32,666 nucleotides of DNA from Akkermansia sp. (GTDB lineage: Bacteria > Verrucomicrobiota > Verrucomicrobiia > Verrucomicrobiales > Akkermansiaceae): NCBI GenBank assembly GCA_017398765.1, contig JAFQEY010000003.1, positions 1 through 32,666 of the forward strand, written 5' to 3'. How positions within the stretch are numbered: the first letter of the stretch is position 1; every line of letters starts with the position of its first letter. The notes below the pieces were generated by a model. The model worked only from the letters and a program-made list of their open reading frames with translations, searched no databases and was not told where the DNA came from. This document shows, piece after piece, positions 32,529-32,666 of this stretch. The translations under genes were made by a program, and so were the position numbers.

Positions 32529-32666
32529 CATTCTTTTTCACTACCGCCGTTCCGGCGGTAATTTCGCTATCCTCGCAGAGGATAATTTCGCTCATGGCAA
32601 CAGCCATGAATTTCGCTGCCCGTCAGGGCAATTTCGCTATTGAGTATCAGAAGTGAAATTCTGCCC
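32512..32666. repeat. Hairpin array 2 with constant ATTTCGC spacer
   Basis: Hairpins at 32512-32528, 32542-32560 (TACCGCCG/CGGCGGTA), 32568-32584 (TATCCTC/GAGGATA), 32592-32609 (TCATGGC/GCCATGA) and 32617-32630 (TGCCC/GGGCA) are separated, from the second on, by four identical heptamers ATTTCGC (32561, 32585, 32610 and 32631). Each hairpin begins with T and ends with A. The array continues past the window end. Confidence 0.85.

Noticed and set aside
32542..32640. CRISPR array
   Set aside because: The constant part is only 7 nt and the variable parts are self-complementary hairpins of 14-19 nt, which is not a repeat-spacer pattern. No cas genes.
31923..32640. Integron cassette array with attC sites
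   Set aside because: Hairpins are far too short and lack attC box organisation, and there are no cassette genes between them. The adjacent recombinase has the normal XerC/D motifs and no IntI insertion.
32332..32643. Plus-strand open frame of 103 codons in the hairpin region
   Set aside because: It runs through the inverted repeats and the constant spacers; its composition is dictated by the hairpins, and no start signal is seen.

Overview
The window looks like chromosomal DNA of a Verrucomicrobiota bacterium, probably close to Akkermansia. The best evidence is the protein encoded at 16803-17498, which ends in a PEP-CTERM-type sorting tail (VPEP, a hydrophobic helix, then RRRR) typical of that phylum. 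A bacterial CD225/DUF2752 pair, meso-diaminopimelate dehydrogenase and System II cytochrome c assembly genes fit this but do not prove it. No database search was possible, so the assignment is an inference.

Layout. 1-5600: tRNA-Arg(TCT); a minus-strand iron alcohol dehydrogenase and a nitroreductase; then a plus-strand run of an LpxR-like lipid A deacylase with the two cytochrome c assembly proteins CcsB and CcsA. 5186-7860: a minus-strand run of NlpC/P60 lipoprotein, small HTH-like protein, xseA and a secreted 20-residue-repeat protein. 7993-10258: gdhA, rpsT and a small zinc-ribbon protein. 10311-13823: an MBOAT O-acyltransferase with two SGNH (DUF459-like) proteins, probably a polymer O-acetylation operon. 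13989-15669: rnc and ddh, convergent. 15965-17500: an intact PEP-CTERM gene and, head to head with it, a decayed copy that has lost its start codon. 17630-24920 (all minus): hrpA, an N-carbamoylputrescine amidase, a DUF2752 protein, a CD225 protein, an AlkD-like protein and a lone tyrosine recombinase. 25054-31592 (all plus): an RpiB-GlyA fusion, an amidase lipoprotein, recG, tRNA-Val(CAC), a lipoprotein and a XerD-like recombinase. 31592-32666: about 1 kb with no gene, packed with inverted repeats.

Two signals stand out. First, many promoters follow one plan: TTGnnn, 16-17 bp, a TAnnnT-like -10 box, then only 6-7 bp before the ATG. This predicts leaderless mRNAs for at least eight genes and resolves several start codons. 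Second, the tail after xerD holds three kinds of non-coding structure: a 272-bp MITE-like element with 18-bp terminal inverted repeats and TA at both ends, which supplies part of the xerD stop codon; a pair of REP-like multi-hairpin units in inverted orientation whose stems differ by compensatory changes; and arrays of short hairpins of different sequence separated by a near-constant 7-8 nt spacer (TTTTCACC-like, then four exact copies of ATTTCGC) that run off the end of the window. These arrays are the best candidate here for something not yet described.

The other genes are mostly housekeeping: nucleic acid repair and processing (xseA, recG, hrpA, rnc, AlkD-like, XerD), nitrogen and one-carbon metabolism (gdhA, glyA, ddh, amidase) and envelope work (LpxR-like, MBOAT/SGNH, NlpC/P60 and amidase lipoproteins).
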